Assembly: GCF_905220365.1 (NCBI RefSeq)
Contig: NC_061152.1
Location: 1,353,001 to 1,417,000, forward strand
DNA: 64,000 nucleotides
Reading direction: 5' to 3'
Origin: Vanessa cardui
Lineage: Eukaryota > Arthropoda > Insecta > Lepidoptera > Nymphalidae
The notes beneath the pieces are model-generated. The model worked only from the letters and a program-made list of their open reading frames with translations, was not told the DNA's origin and did not search any database. How positions within the stretch are numbered: the first letter of the stretch is position 1; every line of letters starts with the position of its first letter. A program made the translations under genes and the position numbers. Positions 21,601-36,600 of the stretch are shown here, in pieces.

Positions 21601-24600
21601 ATTTCTGATCTGATCTTGATGTTTTGGTATATTGAAGAGTTTCATTTAATGTTTCCGGTTTCCAAAGGAGACTTTATATATAAGTATAAATATTGCACAA
21701 CATAACATACATTACTTTGATCCTAATGTAAGTAGCTAAAGTACTTGTGTTGTGGAAGATCAGAAGTAAGGACGGCACAAACACCCAGATACGAGATAAC
21801 TTAGAAATCTAATGATAATCTACATCGACTCAGCCGCACGAACCCGTGACCTCGGAGTGACAAACCCATCAAAATCGGTGTACACACCACTCGACCACGG
21901 TCACCATTTTCTGATATTCCGACTGTACAATACATAATATGTAACAATCTAAACTAATATTATAAATGTGAAAGTAACTCTGTGTGTTGCTCTTTCACGA
22001 CCAAACAACAACAACAACAGCCTGTAAATTTCCAATGCGGGTAGGTGGAATACACATGTGGCAGAATTTCTATGAAATTTTTTCACATGCAGGTTTCCTC
22101 ATGATGTTTTCCTTCACCTCTAAGCACGAGATGAATTATAAAGACAAATTAAGCACATGAAACAGCGGTGCTTGCCTGGGTTTGAACCCGCAATCATTGG
22201 TTAAGATGCACGTGTTCTAACCACTGGGCCATCTCGACTCTTCTTCAGAACAGCTGAACTGAATTTGAAATGAAATTTGGTATGAAGCAAGCTTAAAGTC
22301 CAAGGAAGGACATAGACTATTTGCCTAACATCACATCACAGTCAATACTCTAAAATGCGAGCGCAGCTGCGGGCTACCACTAGTAAATAAATAGATAGGG
22401 TGGGTATCAATGATGCGTTCAAGGGTGGAGACCGCGTCTCGGCAAACGTAGTGTAGGACGTCCTCAGGCACGGTGGAGTGACGATATACGCAAGGCGGCA
22501 GGCAGGAGCTGGATGCGAGTAGCCGGAGAAAGACCACAGCGTGCACTTGGAGAGGCCTATGTCCAGCAGTGGACGCATACGGGCTGATGATGATGTTGAT
22601 GGGTATCAATGAAAATCAGCATTTGATTTTTGGAATCCAGCTTAGAAGCTTAATGGTACCTATTTGAGGTACGATTATTATCGTTGCTAACCAAATTTAA
22701 TTCCTATTTTGTTGTGTGTTTTGAACATTAAGTTACTACTTAGACAATATTAGTAAACATAGCTTTCTTTCAACTTCAGTAAGGAAGCTTTTCACCAATT
22801 ATATACGTGGAAATTTAGTGGTTCTTGCTTGGACTTGAACCCGTAATCATCGGTTAAGATGCAAGAGTTCTAACGAATGGGCCTCGACCTGGCATCTTTT
22901 TCAGGTCAAAAAAGAAAACTTCCTTAACAAAACACATTTGTCATCCAACATTATCTGTGGATTATATCAGCTCTCCGTGATATCTCGTCAATTAAAGATC
23001 AATGACTATTCTCCTTACTCTTGTGATTTGATAGATTGATGTATACAAACCTGGTATTTCCAAGAGCCCAGTGTCAACCATCCAGAGCCTTCCACATTTG
23101 TCAGCTCTAGTTCGGTACACTGATGTCAAAGACCTCGCTTGCCAGAGATCCGGGTACGGACGCAGTGATGGTGATCTGCTCTTTGCGTCATTCAGATCGA
23201 TGTAGTTCAGCGTCGATGGTATACCTAACGGATATTAAGAGATGTGTAGTTAGTTCCATTTTTGAAATTCGAACGGATAAAAAAAAGTTCCATTTTTGAA
23301 ATAGGATTAAATATTTAAATTTTGATTTTCGAATTAAATAAAATCCATTTGCTCCAAGCGGACAAAATTTTAGGCGTATATTTTATTTTATAAATTAGCG
23401 GTTTTTTTGGAACGAAAATATTTTACGCGTTAGAGAGAAATGGCAACATATCCAGGTGATCTTTCCTTCTTTTTCTATTATAATTATATAAATCCTAGAA
23501 CCTATGAACCTGCTAGATGATAAAAAAGCTTGGAAGTAATACCTGTTGACTTCCAGGCAGGATACATAACATACATATATAATTGTATTTAAATAATATG
23601 ATTGTATTATATAAATGTTGAAAAAAGTAACTACTGAGTTTCTTGCCGGTTCTTCTCGGTAGAATCTACTTTCCGAACCGGTGGTAGCTTCACTTAATTG
23701 TAAAATGACGAAAGTGCTTGTAAAAGCCCACTCGTATAAAGTTTATTTTGATATTGATTTTGCGGCTTTATTAAGACTAAATTAATAAATAAATCTTGTT
23801 ATTCATTGAAAGGGTGCTTTTTAGAAAAAAAAACGTCTGGAGTTCCAAAAGGGCTCTCGTGACACGTTTTTTTGGAAATTTGTGATGGTTTACATATAAA
23901 AAATTGAACTCACCATAACGACGTCTCGGTACCGTTATGAATAATCTTTCGCCGACTCTTTCAACGCCCATTGGCACATTATTATATTGAATGAAAAACC
24001 TCCCAATCTCGCCTGTGAAGTAACATTAGAATTAAAAACAAAGTATTTATTCAAAATGTATTTATTAATCTATACATTTAATAAAATTCGACGACCTACA
24101 TGGTCGAGTGGTGTGTACACTGGTTTTCATGGGTACGCATGAGGTCCCGGGTTCGATTCCCGGCCGAGTCGATGTAGATTACCATTAGTTTTCTATGTTG
24201 TCTTGGGTCTGGGTGTTTGTGGTACCGTCATTACTTCTGATTTCCATAACACAAGTGCTTCAGCTACTTAAGTAAAGTACTACTGAAAGTTTGTATAATG
24301 AGTTAGTTATACCTGCCCCTGACTCCAATACCACCTTACAGGAGTCTAAAATTAAACATACACCCATGAGTTCACATAATAAGATAAAAAAATATATAAA
24401 GTTAAATAAATTCAGCCGTAAAACAAAAAAAAACATTAATAACTATCAATACATATGCAAAATGAGAAAAGACCGGTCACATTTAATTAATAAAGTAAAA
24501 TCATCAAATAATAAATTGCAGAATAATAAAATAATATATGAAAATGACATTGAACAACTGCAATTAGAAATTTCTAGCCTACAAAGATCTTTAGATTTTG

Positions 24601-27600
24601 TTAATAAAAAATATGAATTGGCTCAAAAACAGATAGAGGAACACATACACACAGCCAACAATCTTCTTGAGCTATGCACCTCTAACTTAGAAAAATTTGA
24701 ATCCTTATCGAATAAATGTAACTGTATGCATACTCAGGAAAATGAGTTGGTTCCTCCTAATAATACCAAAGTATCACCTATCAAATTGAGTCAATGTGCA
24801 CCAGGGATCCATAACCATAATAAACTGGGGTTAGAAGTAAATAAAGATGTTATTGTAGTATCGGATAAGTTAGGACAGGGCTTTGGCTCAATAATTAAAA
24901 GTGAAATAAAAAATGTATTTAACACATGCTCACCCGGGGCAACCTATCAATACCAAATAAATAAAATAAATTCTATGCATCTGGGTTCTAATAATGTAGT
25001 AGTATTAATGCATGGTGACAGTTTGTCTCTAAACAAAAAGAGTTTAATTAAGGATATTAAATTATTAATTGAAATCCAAAATCAAAAGAAATGCAAATTT
25101 ATAATTAGTTTATTTCCATATTCACATACCTTGACAGATGAACAGAATTTACATATTTATGACTTAAACCTATGTCTATATAATTTGACTCGACATTGCA
25201 GTAATGATTTAATGTTATTTGACATTAATAAATTAATTCATAGATTTAAGTGGACAGAGGATACTATGTACCTACCAATGAAATCAAAAAGACAAATTGG
25301 TAACCTAATTGCCTACAATATCAAAAATTATTTTACAAGTAATGCTACCAAGGATCATATGTATAATAAAAATAATAATTTAATTTATATTAACACCGAC
25401 AAAATTAAAAATACTCAAATTAATAGTTTAAACTAAATAAAACGACAACATCTGCGCCCTCTTACTTAAATATTATACATCAAAATATACAGGGCATAGG
25501 TGGCAAAGATCATGAAATAGAATTATTTTCGGAGTGTTATAAAATACATGTATTTTGTTTCACAGAACATTGGGTTAAAAAATTTGACATATTTAATATT
25601 TCAAACTTTAAACTGTCAAGTGCGTTCGTAAGAGGGAGTGCTATTCGTGGTGGCTCATTAATATTAGTACGGAATGATATCGTTTGTAAATCTCGAAAAG
25701 ATATTGTGGCCCTCTCTATCGAACGTACTATCGAACTATCCTGCGTGGAATTTCCACAGTACATTATAGTCTGCGTGTACCGGCCCCCATCGGGAGATTA
25801 TTATTTGTTTGAAACCACTATGGAGGACATTCTTAAAAAGCTATGTAAAACTAATAAATATATAATTGTATGTGGGGACTTTAACGTCGACTTACTTAAA
25901 GAAACTACGTTAAGTGTTCGGTTGCTCGCCTTATTTATGTCATTTAATTTAACTCATAGAGTTAATGAACCGACGCGAATAACCGACGGCACTTCTACGT
26001 GAATTGATAATGTATTCTGTGACTGTGAAATATATGAAGTATCAATTATAAATAATTTAACTTCTGACCATTGTGGTCAGAAGTTTTCATTAAAACACAA
26101 AGAAATAAATCATTTAAAAAAAATAACATACAGGCCAATAACGGCTAACAAATTACATTGTTTTAAAGATATTGTGGCGTATAAATTGTCTAATCTAGAT
26201 CTTACGACACAGGATCCAAATGAGCTTTATAATTCATTTTTTGAAGTAATACTAAAAGAATTTAACAATATATTTAAAATGAAATCATGTTATAGTAACA
26301 CAAAATTAAAGTTTAGTGACTGGGCTACTGTTGGTATTTATAAAAGTAGAAATAAATTATACGACTTATATGATATGAGGCGGTGGAATCGAAGCGTAGC
26401 CTTTTTAGAATACGTCATTAAATATTCCAAAATTTTTAAAACAGTATGCATTTCTGCTAAGTCCTTATATTTAAAGAAAAAAATCCTGGATTCTGATAAT
26501 AGAATTAAAGCCACATGGGATGTTATTAGTAGTGTTAGTGGAAAACCCAAAAAGGAAATAATACCAATAGAATTGAACACAGGTAGTAGATACACGAGTT
26601 CTGAATTAGAGGTTGCTAATTTATTTGAATCATTTTTGATAAAGTACCCCATAAAATAACATTTCATTTAAAATCATCTACATCAAATGCAGCTAGGTTA
26701 TTAAATAATAGTGTTTCTAAATGCGTTATTGATTTTTCATTTGAAACGGTTTCTGCAATAGATGTCATAAAAGTATTTAAAACTATAAATATTAAAAAAA
26801 CTAACGACATATGGGGCATTTCGGTAAAATTTTTTAATAACATCATATACGATATTGCTCCGTATATAGCAGTAATTTTTAACAAGAGTTTGGACACGGG
26901 TTCATTTCCTAACTTGTTAAAATGTAGTAAAGTTTTACCACTTTTTAAAACTGGAAACAGAAGCGATCCCGGTAATTACAGGCCTATTTCAATACTCCCA
27001 TCCTTAAGTAAAATTTTCGAAAAAAATATTTTAAATCAACTTCTCGTCCATTTCGGTACAAATGCTATTTTTCATGGTGAGCAATTCGGTTTTAGAAGAG
27101 GTCGCTCGACAACTGATGCGGGAATTGCGCTTCTCAAACATATTTACGATGCTTGGGAGAAATCACAGAACGCTATTGGAGTATTCTGTGATTTATCTAA
27201 AGCATTCGATTGTGTAGAACACGAAACGCTTCTTTATAAGCTCAAATATTACGGTGTTAAAGGTAAAGCTCTTGATCTCATCGCTTCATATTTAAGTCAA
27301 AGAATCCAGCAATTTTTCATTAATGGAATAAAGTCTTCTGGATCTACGTTAAAAATGGGAGTTCCACCAGGTTCAATTTTGGGTCCCTTTCTATTCCTAG
27401 TATATATAAATGATCTTCCTTTCTATGTTAAGGGTATTTGTGATATAGTGTTGTTTGCTGACGATACTTCGCTGATTTTTAAGGTTGACAGGAAAAAAAA
27501 TGACTATGACGATGTGAACGGTGCATTATCACAGATACACAATTGGTTTACAGTAAATAATTTAGTTTTGAATGCTCAAAAAACAAAATGTGTAGTTTTT

Positions 27601-30600
27601 ACCCTACCTAATGTTAGCAAGCAAAATTATAATATATCTTTAAATGGTGACCGTCTTGAAGTAGCTGATACTACGGTGTTTTTAGGAATAGAATTGGATT
27701 CCAGACTTCAGTGGACTTCTCATTTATCATCCCTAACAGGAAGACTCAGCTCCGCAACATACGCGGTTAGAAAAGTTAGACAACTAACTGATATTGATAC
27801 CGCTCGTTTAGTTTATTTTGGTTATTTTCACAGTATTATGTCATATGGCATATTACTTTGGGGTAACGCTGCAGATATTGAATCTGTCTTTATTTTACAA
27901 AAGAGAGCAATTCGGTTTATTTATAATCTTGGAGCTAGAGACTCTCTTCGGGATGTTTTTAACAGAGTAGGAATACTTACTGTTGCGTCGCAATATATTT
28001 ACAACAATATCATGTATATTCACAGTAACATTGATCACTTTGATAAAATCAGTGATAATCATTGTATATGCACTAGAAGTAAGGATAAACTTATAACGCC
28101 AAGTTTCCGACTCCGCAAAGTCAATGGATCCTTCTTGGGGCAAGGTATCCGTTTCTATAATAAAATTCCGCAGAAATTTTTAACTTTGCCGTTTAGTAAA
28201 TTCAAATCGTTTGTTAAAAATACATTGGTAGAAAAAGCATACTATTCGATACAAGATTTTGTAGATGATAAAAAAGCGTGGAGTTAATACCTGTTGACTT
28301 CCAAGCAGGATACATTAATTGAAATAATTGTATTTAATTAACATGACGTTGTATTTTTTAAATGTTAAAAAAGAGTAACTACTGAGTTTCTTGCCGGTTC
28401 TTCTCGGTAGAATCTACTTTCCGAAAGTGCTTATAAAAGCCTACTTGAATAAAGTTTATTTTGATTTTTTTTGATTTTACATTGGGATCAGAGTAATGTA
28501 TGTGATGTTGTCTCATATTTATTATTATTATTAAATTGGAGTGTCAGTTTGTAATATTAAAATAGCCCTTTTTACTCTATTCATATGTACGTGTACACGG
28601 CATATATACCAAAATAACATTTTTTACAATTTTTGTCTGTTATTTGTTCCAGTTTATCTCTGATACGGCTGGACCAATTTTGACGGGTCTTTCACTGGCA
28701 GATAACTGGTATAATAGGGAGTAACTTAGGCTACAATAATATTTGTTTTGTTATATTCAGAAGCGTACAAGGTCGAGAACACAGCTAGTTTTAATATATA
28801 ATCTAGACGGCTAAAAGATACTAAAGTTTCAACCCCAATGCTGTATCAAGACTTAATATCGATAACGCTAGTTCTATCACGCCGTTCCAATGCGAATAGT
28901 TGAAAAAAAAAGGAGGACATACTATATTAAATAATAAGATCTCTGAATATGAATAAAAAGCAAGCTCAAGTGATATTAATACTCAGGGAAGCATACATTG
29001 ACGCAAAAGTTCAACGTTTGTTTGTAGATGTACGTATAAAAACCGCAATGGAACTGCGAGTGGAATAATATGTAAAGAAACCGCTTTCTGAGTAGTGGGG
29101 TTTACAAACTTCAAGTTTATTTGAATACCCTTACTACGTGATGAAGGATTATAAATGATACTCACTGCTGGGATCCGTTGTAGTCGTGTCATTGGTCACA
29201 TTCTCTGGAGCTGTAATGTTATGGAAAGATAAGTAACAGTCGATTTTTTATATGATCACTTCGATAGAGTAGGTGATAATCATTGTATGTGCACGGGACT
29301 TATAACGCCAAGTTTCCGAATTCGTGAATATCTTCGTGAATGTCAATAAATCCTTCTTGGTGCATTTTTAACTTTGCCTTATCAAAAAATTCAACATATG
29401 TATAAAATACATTGGTATAGAAGGCATATTATTCAATACATGATTATACAGACGACAAGAGAGCACTTCTCGAATCCAAAATGTCAAAAATCAAAAATGT
29501 AAATATACTTTATTCAAGTGGGCTTTTACAAGCACTTTTGAATCGTCAATTAACAATTAAGTGAAGCTACCACCGGTTCGGAAAGTAGATTCTACCGAGA
29601 AGAACCGGCAAAAAACTCAGTAGGTACTCTTTTTCAACATTCAAAAAATACAGTCATGTTAGTTAATACAGTTATTTAAATTAATATATCCTGCCTGGAT
29701 GTCAACAGGTATTAACTCCACGCTTTTTTATCATCTACAAAATCTTGTATCGAATAATATGAAGACGGAAGGATATTGTTCAAGACTCTTGGTCGAGGGC
29801 CCTGTTACTAAACTATACTCTTGATATAAGGCCACATATCCCAAGATTCCTGTTACAAGCCCCAAGTTGAGCTGACATAAAATATTAAGTTTTTCTGTCG
29901 AAAACAATCTCGTTGACTATCCGAAGTCTGGAATTTAGAAGCGTACACTCTCGCGCCTTGCAAAATATGTTAAGCTGTTGGTTCTGTGCTTGAACTCTTT
30001 TCGATAGTGTCAGATTTGTCAACCCATGTTATTATGAGTGTGAAGAAGTAGAAATTGCATCTGTGTTATAATTGTGCAAAATAGTATGTGAAATACAATA
30101 ATGGACTATATTATGTTCTGTTCTTTTTTTATATGGAATAGGTTGGCGGCAAACATATGGGCCACCTGATGGTAAGTGGTCACCATCACCCATAGACAAT
30201 GACGCTGTAAGAAATATTAATTCCTTGCATCGCCAATGCGCTACCAACCTTGGGAATTAAGATGCTATGTCCCTTGTGCCTGTAGTTACATTAGCTCACT
30301 TACTCTTCAATCCGGAACACAACAATACTGCTTACTGTTGTTTAGCGGTGAAATATCTGATGGGTGGGTGCTACCTACTCAGTCGCATGCACAAAGCGCT
30401 ACCACCAAGTAAATTCTGTGTAATTGGTATCCCATGAATTTGATCAACGTGACCAAAATCGGTTCGAAAACATCCCCTACTCCATACCAGCAGCATCCTA
30501 CATCTTAAAAGAGTCCTACCACTGATCTTCCCATGGAGCCTTCCTTGTGGAGATCTACCACGAGTGAACATTAGAAATGAAAAATCGTTACGTATAGGCC

Positions 30601-33600
30601 CTAAGATGTTTTCCTTCGATGAATTATAAACACAAATTAAGCACATGAATATTCAGTGGTGCCTGCCTGGGTTTGAACCCGTAATCTTTTAAGATGCACG
30701 CGTTCTAACAGATACTATCACGGTTCTTCAGGACTTACGTTCATTCCAATCTCTGTCTCCAGATTCCTGTTTGTCATTCTGGAAAACTATGGTGCCTGCT
30801 TCACGTTTCTGGCGATCGTCTTCAATTTCGCCGAATCTGTCTTGAAGTACTGTAAACAAGTTTAGTAATATTAAAGCAAATGACTCCAAAAAACAATAAT
30901 AAGATTGGGATTTTTGGAAGGTTTGTGCAAGTTCATCTAACTGACTAACAAAACGAAATAGCCTGTAAATTCGCCACTGCTGGGCTAAGGCCTGATCTGC
31001 CATTAAGGAGAGGGTTTTGAACATATTTTACCAAGCTGTTCCAGTGCTGGTTGGTGGTGTGCACATGTGGCAGAATTTCGATGAAATTAGACACATGCAA
31101 TTACTCTCGATGTTTTCCTTCACCGCCTAGCACGAGATGAATTATAAACACAAATTAAGCACATATATATAGTGGTGCTTGCGTGTGAAGCAATCATCGG
31201 TTAAGATGCACGCGTTCTACCCACTGGGCCACACACAGGCCAAAAAAATTACTCAGTGGTATGGGGGCCATTGGTAACTGTCGGAAAAGTATGGTAAGGT
31301 GATTTTCGCGAATGGCTACTCGACGATTATTAGCTATGCAAAAATTAGCCTGGCACAAATGGTTGAATTGTTTTATTTAAATTAATGTATTCGCGTCGTT
31401 ATGGCGGGCTGTAAGCCACACCCGAGAAGTATGGCATTACGCTACCGCCTCCTTTTTTTTTTTCGACTACCTATATATCTATAGAGCCGAGATGGTCCAG
31501 TGGTTAGAACGCGTGCATCTTAACTGATGATAGCGACGAATAGCGTCGAGTGGCGCGACAGGGAGCTGTTATTGTTGGTTGTGTAAATCGGTATTGATCG
31601 GTTTTATGAATTTTGCCGATGCTATGCGATCTAATTTGTGTCGTACTATACGCTGCAACGATTAATCTTTATATCATCAAATCAAACTTCGAAAACACAG
31701 CGCTTTATCGCTTGTAGTAATTCCTCGCGACCAAAATGTTGTAAGCGCCTGAAATTTCGCGGGGCTTACGAGGTTTTTTGTTTAGAATAAATTGCTTGAA
31801 ACCTTCAAAAGTTTAGTTTTAAGAACACATTCTGTATTAACATGACCTTTTCTTTATTTTGACATGACACTTCAATTATTGCTTCGAAACGTAACTCAAT
31901 AAAGAATAATAAATGTCGGATGCAGTATTTTTGTTAAATTTTTTGCTCCAACTATGACGCCATTTTGAAAAAAATATTGCTTGTCATTATATTTTTGTAT
32001 TGTTTTGATGTTATATATATTTTTAGAACCAGAAGTAGGAAGTAGGTTAACCTCTAAAACAATTATCTAATTTAATTTAAAATAGCAATCAATCTATCAC
32101 AATAGAAAAACATTTAGTCTATAACACAAATAACCATCAACAATCACATTACACCGTAATAATTATAATTGCAATTGTCAATGTGTCAACGTGTCAACTA
32201 CAAATCCCCGCCTTTTTTTTTTAAAGGGAAGTTGTATGACTTGACGCTGATGTTGCTTGTTTATTCCAACAATATATATACGGGGTTATTGGTAATTCGA
32301 CGTATTTGCGTTAGGGGGTGATAGGGGTGACTATTTGCAATAATTCCTTATTTTTATACATTTTTGGAAAGTTAAAAAAACGGTTATGTTTTTAAAATTA
32401 TGTGCAGGCCAAGTTTCATAATGATTTTTTTAGTTTTTAAGGTACATTTGAGGCAAAAATATCAAAAAATATATTAAAATAAATTCGTTTTCCGTCTCGC
32501 ATTTTTAAATTTGGATCGATATTTATTATTGTTTAAATATTGACATATATCCAGTGTTTAATCGTTTTTATAAAACAAAAGAAAAAAAATAATTTGATAA
32601 TTTTTTTTAAATAAATTTTTGAAGTTGCATTTTTGACAAATTTTGAAAAGAGCTAAAAAACATGATAACTCAAAAATGGTTCACTTTTGCACTATAAACA
32701 TGGGGGTTAAAATTATCGCAAATAGTCACGCCTATCACCTCCTAACGCCCTGTATATAGTGGCGCTTGCCTGGGTTTGAAGCAATCATCGGTTAAGATGC
32801 ACGCGTTCTAACCACTGAGCCACCTCAGCTCTTACTACTGCTATTATATATATGTTATATATGTTTGAATGTTCGATCAACAGACATAATATCGATAAAT
32901 CTTGCGGAAGGATTACTAGCTCACGACGTTTTCTCAGAATCATTTTATTATGTGAAAACGTGACGCGTTTTGTAATAAAATATAGTCTTCATATGAATGC
33001 TTATGACGTGCTATTATTAATAATATTAATAACAAAATTACTTTTAATAAATCTATGACAATAATATCATAGTATTAAACAAAGTCGCTTATTGTCTGTG
33101 CCTATGTTTGCTTATATCTTTGAAATTACGCAACGGATTTTAATGCGTTTTTTATAGTATAGGTTGACGGAAGAGCATATGGGCCACCTGATGGTAAGTG
33201 GTCACCATCACCCATAAACAATGACGTTGTAAGAAATATTAAATATTCCTTACATCGTCAATATACCACTAATCTTGGGAACTAAGATGTTATGTCCCTT
33301 GTGCCTGTAGTTACACAGGCTCACTCACTCTTCAAACCGGAACACAACAATACTGAGTACTGTTATTTTGCGGTAGAATAACTGATGAGTGGGTGGTAAC
33401 TACCCAGACGGGCACAAAGCCCTACCACCAAGAGATTGTATAAAAAACATGGACAATATAGTATAGAAACACTGATAATTTTAGAAGTTTATAATGTGTT
33501 GTAAATAAACAAATTCTGTAGTATATTTGGTTTCAATATTGCAAACGTGTGAAGCCGAGGCGGTTCGCTAGTTTAAATATGATATCTAATTTATCTCATT

Positions 33601-36600
33601 GATAAATCATGATGAGTGGATAATAGCCAACCCAGACGGGTTTGCACAAAGCTCTACCCAGAAATTACTGTGTAAATAATATTTTTTTTGTATGTTACAT
33701 CAATTCTTAGTCAAACAAAAAAAACCATTAGTCATATTTAAGCGGTTTTCCTTAATATATTGTACTTGTTAAAAGGAGGTTCTAATTGTTAAAGCCTCCT
33801 TGAATAAAGTATATTTAGATTTTTGATTTTTTAGTACACACATATCATAGCAGAGACAAAAGGCCACTTTTATGATGAGTACTTTGCGAGACAACAAAAC
33901 GGTTTGAAAAAGTTTAATTACAAAATGTAAGAGCTGAACTAGCTTTTCTTTCATCAGTAAAACTGATGATGAAATAAAATATTTTAATTTATAATATAAA
34001 TGTTCCGTATTTTACAAAACACTGCAAACTGAATAGAAGTTTCAGAATGCTATAAATATTAGGTTGGGGAAAAAGTCTTTTCGCATATAGTATGTATGAA
34101 CTTGTAATAAAATCTCTTTGGCTATACCATTTGTATCTGGCTGGTTTTGGTATCATTAAAAAGTTTTAATTTTAAAGAAGGCACTTCCAAATTCAAATTA
34201 GGAATTTGTGTGATTTTCATTTGTTTTTGTTGTTGTTAAAATGAGTGAATCTAAAGAAGAAATTCGATACATTTTAAAATTTTACTATAAAAAAGGTAAA
34301 AATGCAACTCAAGCCGCGAAAAAAATTTGTGATGTTTATGGACATAATGCAGTATCTGTGAGAGTAGCGCAAGATTGGTTTAAGCGTTTTCAAGCCGGAA
34401 ATTTTGATATCAAAGATGCATCTCGCTCTGGTCGCCCTGTTACGGACAAAATTGATGCCATTTTTGAAAAAGTGGAGCAAGATCGGCATATTAGTAGTTA
34501 CGATGTAGCTGAAGAACTGGCAATTGACCACAAAACGGTTTTGACTCATTTGAATAAAGCTGGGTACACAAAAAAGCTCGATATATGGGTGCCCCATGAA
34601 CTCACTGAAAGAAACCTAATGAACCGTGTACTCATTTGTGATTCTTTATTACGACGTAATGAAACCGAACCATTTTTGAAGAAGCTGATAACTGGTGATG
34701 AAAAGTGGATCACATACGACAAGAACGTGCGAAAAAGATCGTGGTCAAAGGCCGGTCAAGCTTCACAGACTGTGGCAAAACCCGGATTAACTCGCAACAA
34801 GGTAATGCTGTGTGTATGGTGGGATTGGAAGGGCATCATTCATTATGAGCTGTTACCGCCCGGCAGGACCATCGATTCAGAACTGTATTGCGAACAATTG
34901 ATGAGATTGAAGCAAGAAATTGAGAGAAAGCGGCCAGAATTGATCAACAGAAGGGCTGTGGTTTTTCACCATGACAACGCTAGACCTCACACATCTTTAG
35001 CCACTCAACAAAAATTACGAGAGTTTGGCTGGGAGGTATTAATGCATCCGCCGTATAGTCCTGTCCTGTCTAGACCTTCAGATTTTCATCTGTTTCGGTC
35101 TCTGCAGAATTCCTTAGGCAGTGTCAGGTTAACATTACGAGAGGACTGCCAAAACCACTTGTCGCAGTTTTTCGATCAGAAGCCCCAAAATTTTTACAGC
35201 AATGGGATCATGTCACTACCAACAAGATGGCAAAAAGTTATGGAACAAAATGGCACCTACATACTTTAGTCAAATGTAAATAAACTATAAAAAAAACTTT
35301 TTGAATTTTCATATAAAATACGAAGAAACTTTTTCCCCAATCTATTATGATATGTGCAAATTTGCAGTGTTTTACTAATTTTTTTTAACAATGGTATTAA
35401 CAAGAAACGATTTTCATCCCTTTCCAACCCTTTCCGTTCAACCCACAACGCTGCAAAATCACATGGTAAGTTATTTTACCTTTCTTAATAAAATCCACAA
35501 AATATCGCCGTGTTACGAATTTGTTAGGGATTTTGGGCTTTATTGACTGGACTAAGTGGCGAATTTGCCAATAGGCTAAGTATGCTGGAGCCTAGTGCGG
35601 CAGATTAAGGGAGGCGGCAAATTTAGCCCAAATTGTTAATAATTTACAGAAAAAAAAACTTATAATTATATGTATACACTGTTACATTAAAAATTATTTT
35701 CCTAATTTTTACTTTTTTTATAATTATATAAAACGTCAAAAAAGTGTCAATTCGCTAAATTCCGTGCCATTGACCCATTTCCCACTTAGTTTATGTCGGT
35801 GTTGCTAGTATAACGCTTCGACTTGGCATTTTCTAAAATTTTAAGTAATAAAATAAATTACATTTATTTTAAAGATGCATTAAAACAATTATTAAAATAA
35901 GATTTTAATCATCGAATTCGTTTGTTGAATTTTATTAGAGGTCATTTCACATCGTTTCAGATTAATTTAATAGCTGTCTTCCAGTTTAAAGGTTAGTTCT
36001 TCGATGTAGGTGTCGCAGTCTAGTTATGATAAATTTACTTTGCCTCATATTTGGCTTTTTCTTAATTTTAATAATTATTCCATAATTATTTCCTTGATTT
36101 AAATATGGATATAATTCCTTTTTCATTAAGGGTATTTTGGTAGTGATACTGGTCACACTCGCTAACCTTTCAAAGGTTCGTGAACTTTCGATTTCGTTCT
36201 TTTTGAATTTTGGAACTATCGGCTTCACACCGAATCCAAACTTCTAATTCGATATACTGAATATATCGGTGAGTTGTCTTAATAATTGAGTTTCTTAATT
36301 TGTGGTTGTTTAGTATTCAGTGCTTTAATAGCAGTTATCTTTTCAGAATTTATATTAACAATGAAGTTTTGAAGTTTGACAGAACTTTATATCATGTTTA
36401 CCGACTCGTAAGAAATTGTAAGTCTTTAATTCTTGTTTTTATTAAATGCATTGGTATACAATTCGAAAAGTCGTAGTCATGTGTAATTGTGGTTTCCAGT
36501 GACCCTTTGAAATGGTTCTCCGGAGTTGAGATCGTCAATTTGTGTAAGCAGGACTTTGAACCTCCAGAAGGTAAATTCGGCTTACATCTCTCGTTAAAGG

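Larger units (their letters stand above)
24271..28478 (+). mobile_element. Nearly full-length Jockey/CR1-type LINE, ORF1 + ORF2
   Basis: The element sits exactly inside a SINE-C. ORF1 (to 25436) is followed by ORF2 with endonuclease (HQNIQG, YRPPSG, GDFNVD, SDH motifs) and reverse transcriptase (FADD at about 27460). The trailer contains the block found in all J-tails and ends TTTTGATTTTTTTTGATTTT. ORF2 has one TGA near 26000 and one frameshift near 26650. The 5' end is probably slightly truncated, because the ORF1 frame is open with no early ATG. It is in the opposite orientation to its host gene yellow-A. Confidence 0.85.

Noticed and set aside
24100..24180. Functional tRNA gene (GGTTCGATTCCC B box)
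   Set aside because: The same unit with a long non-tRNA extension occurs five times, so it is the head of a SINE.
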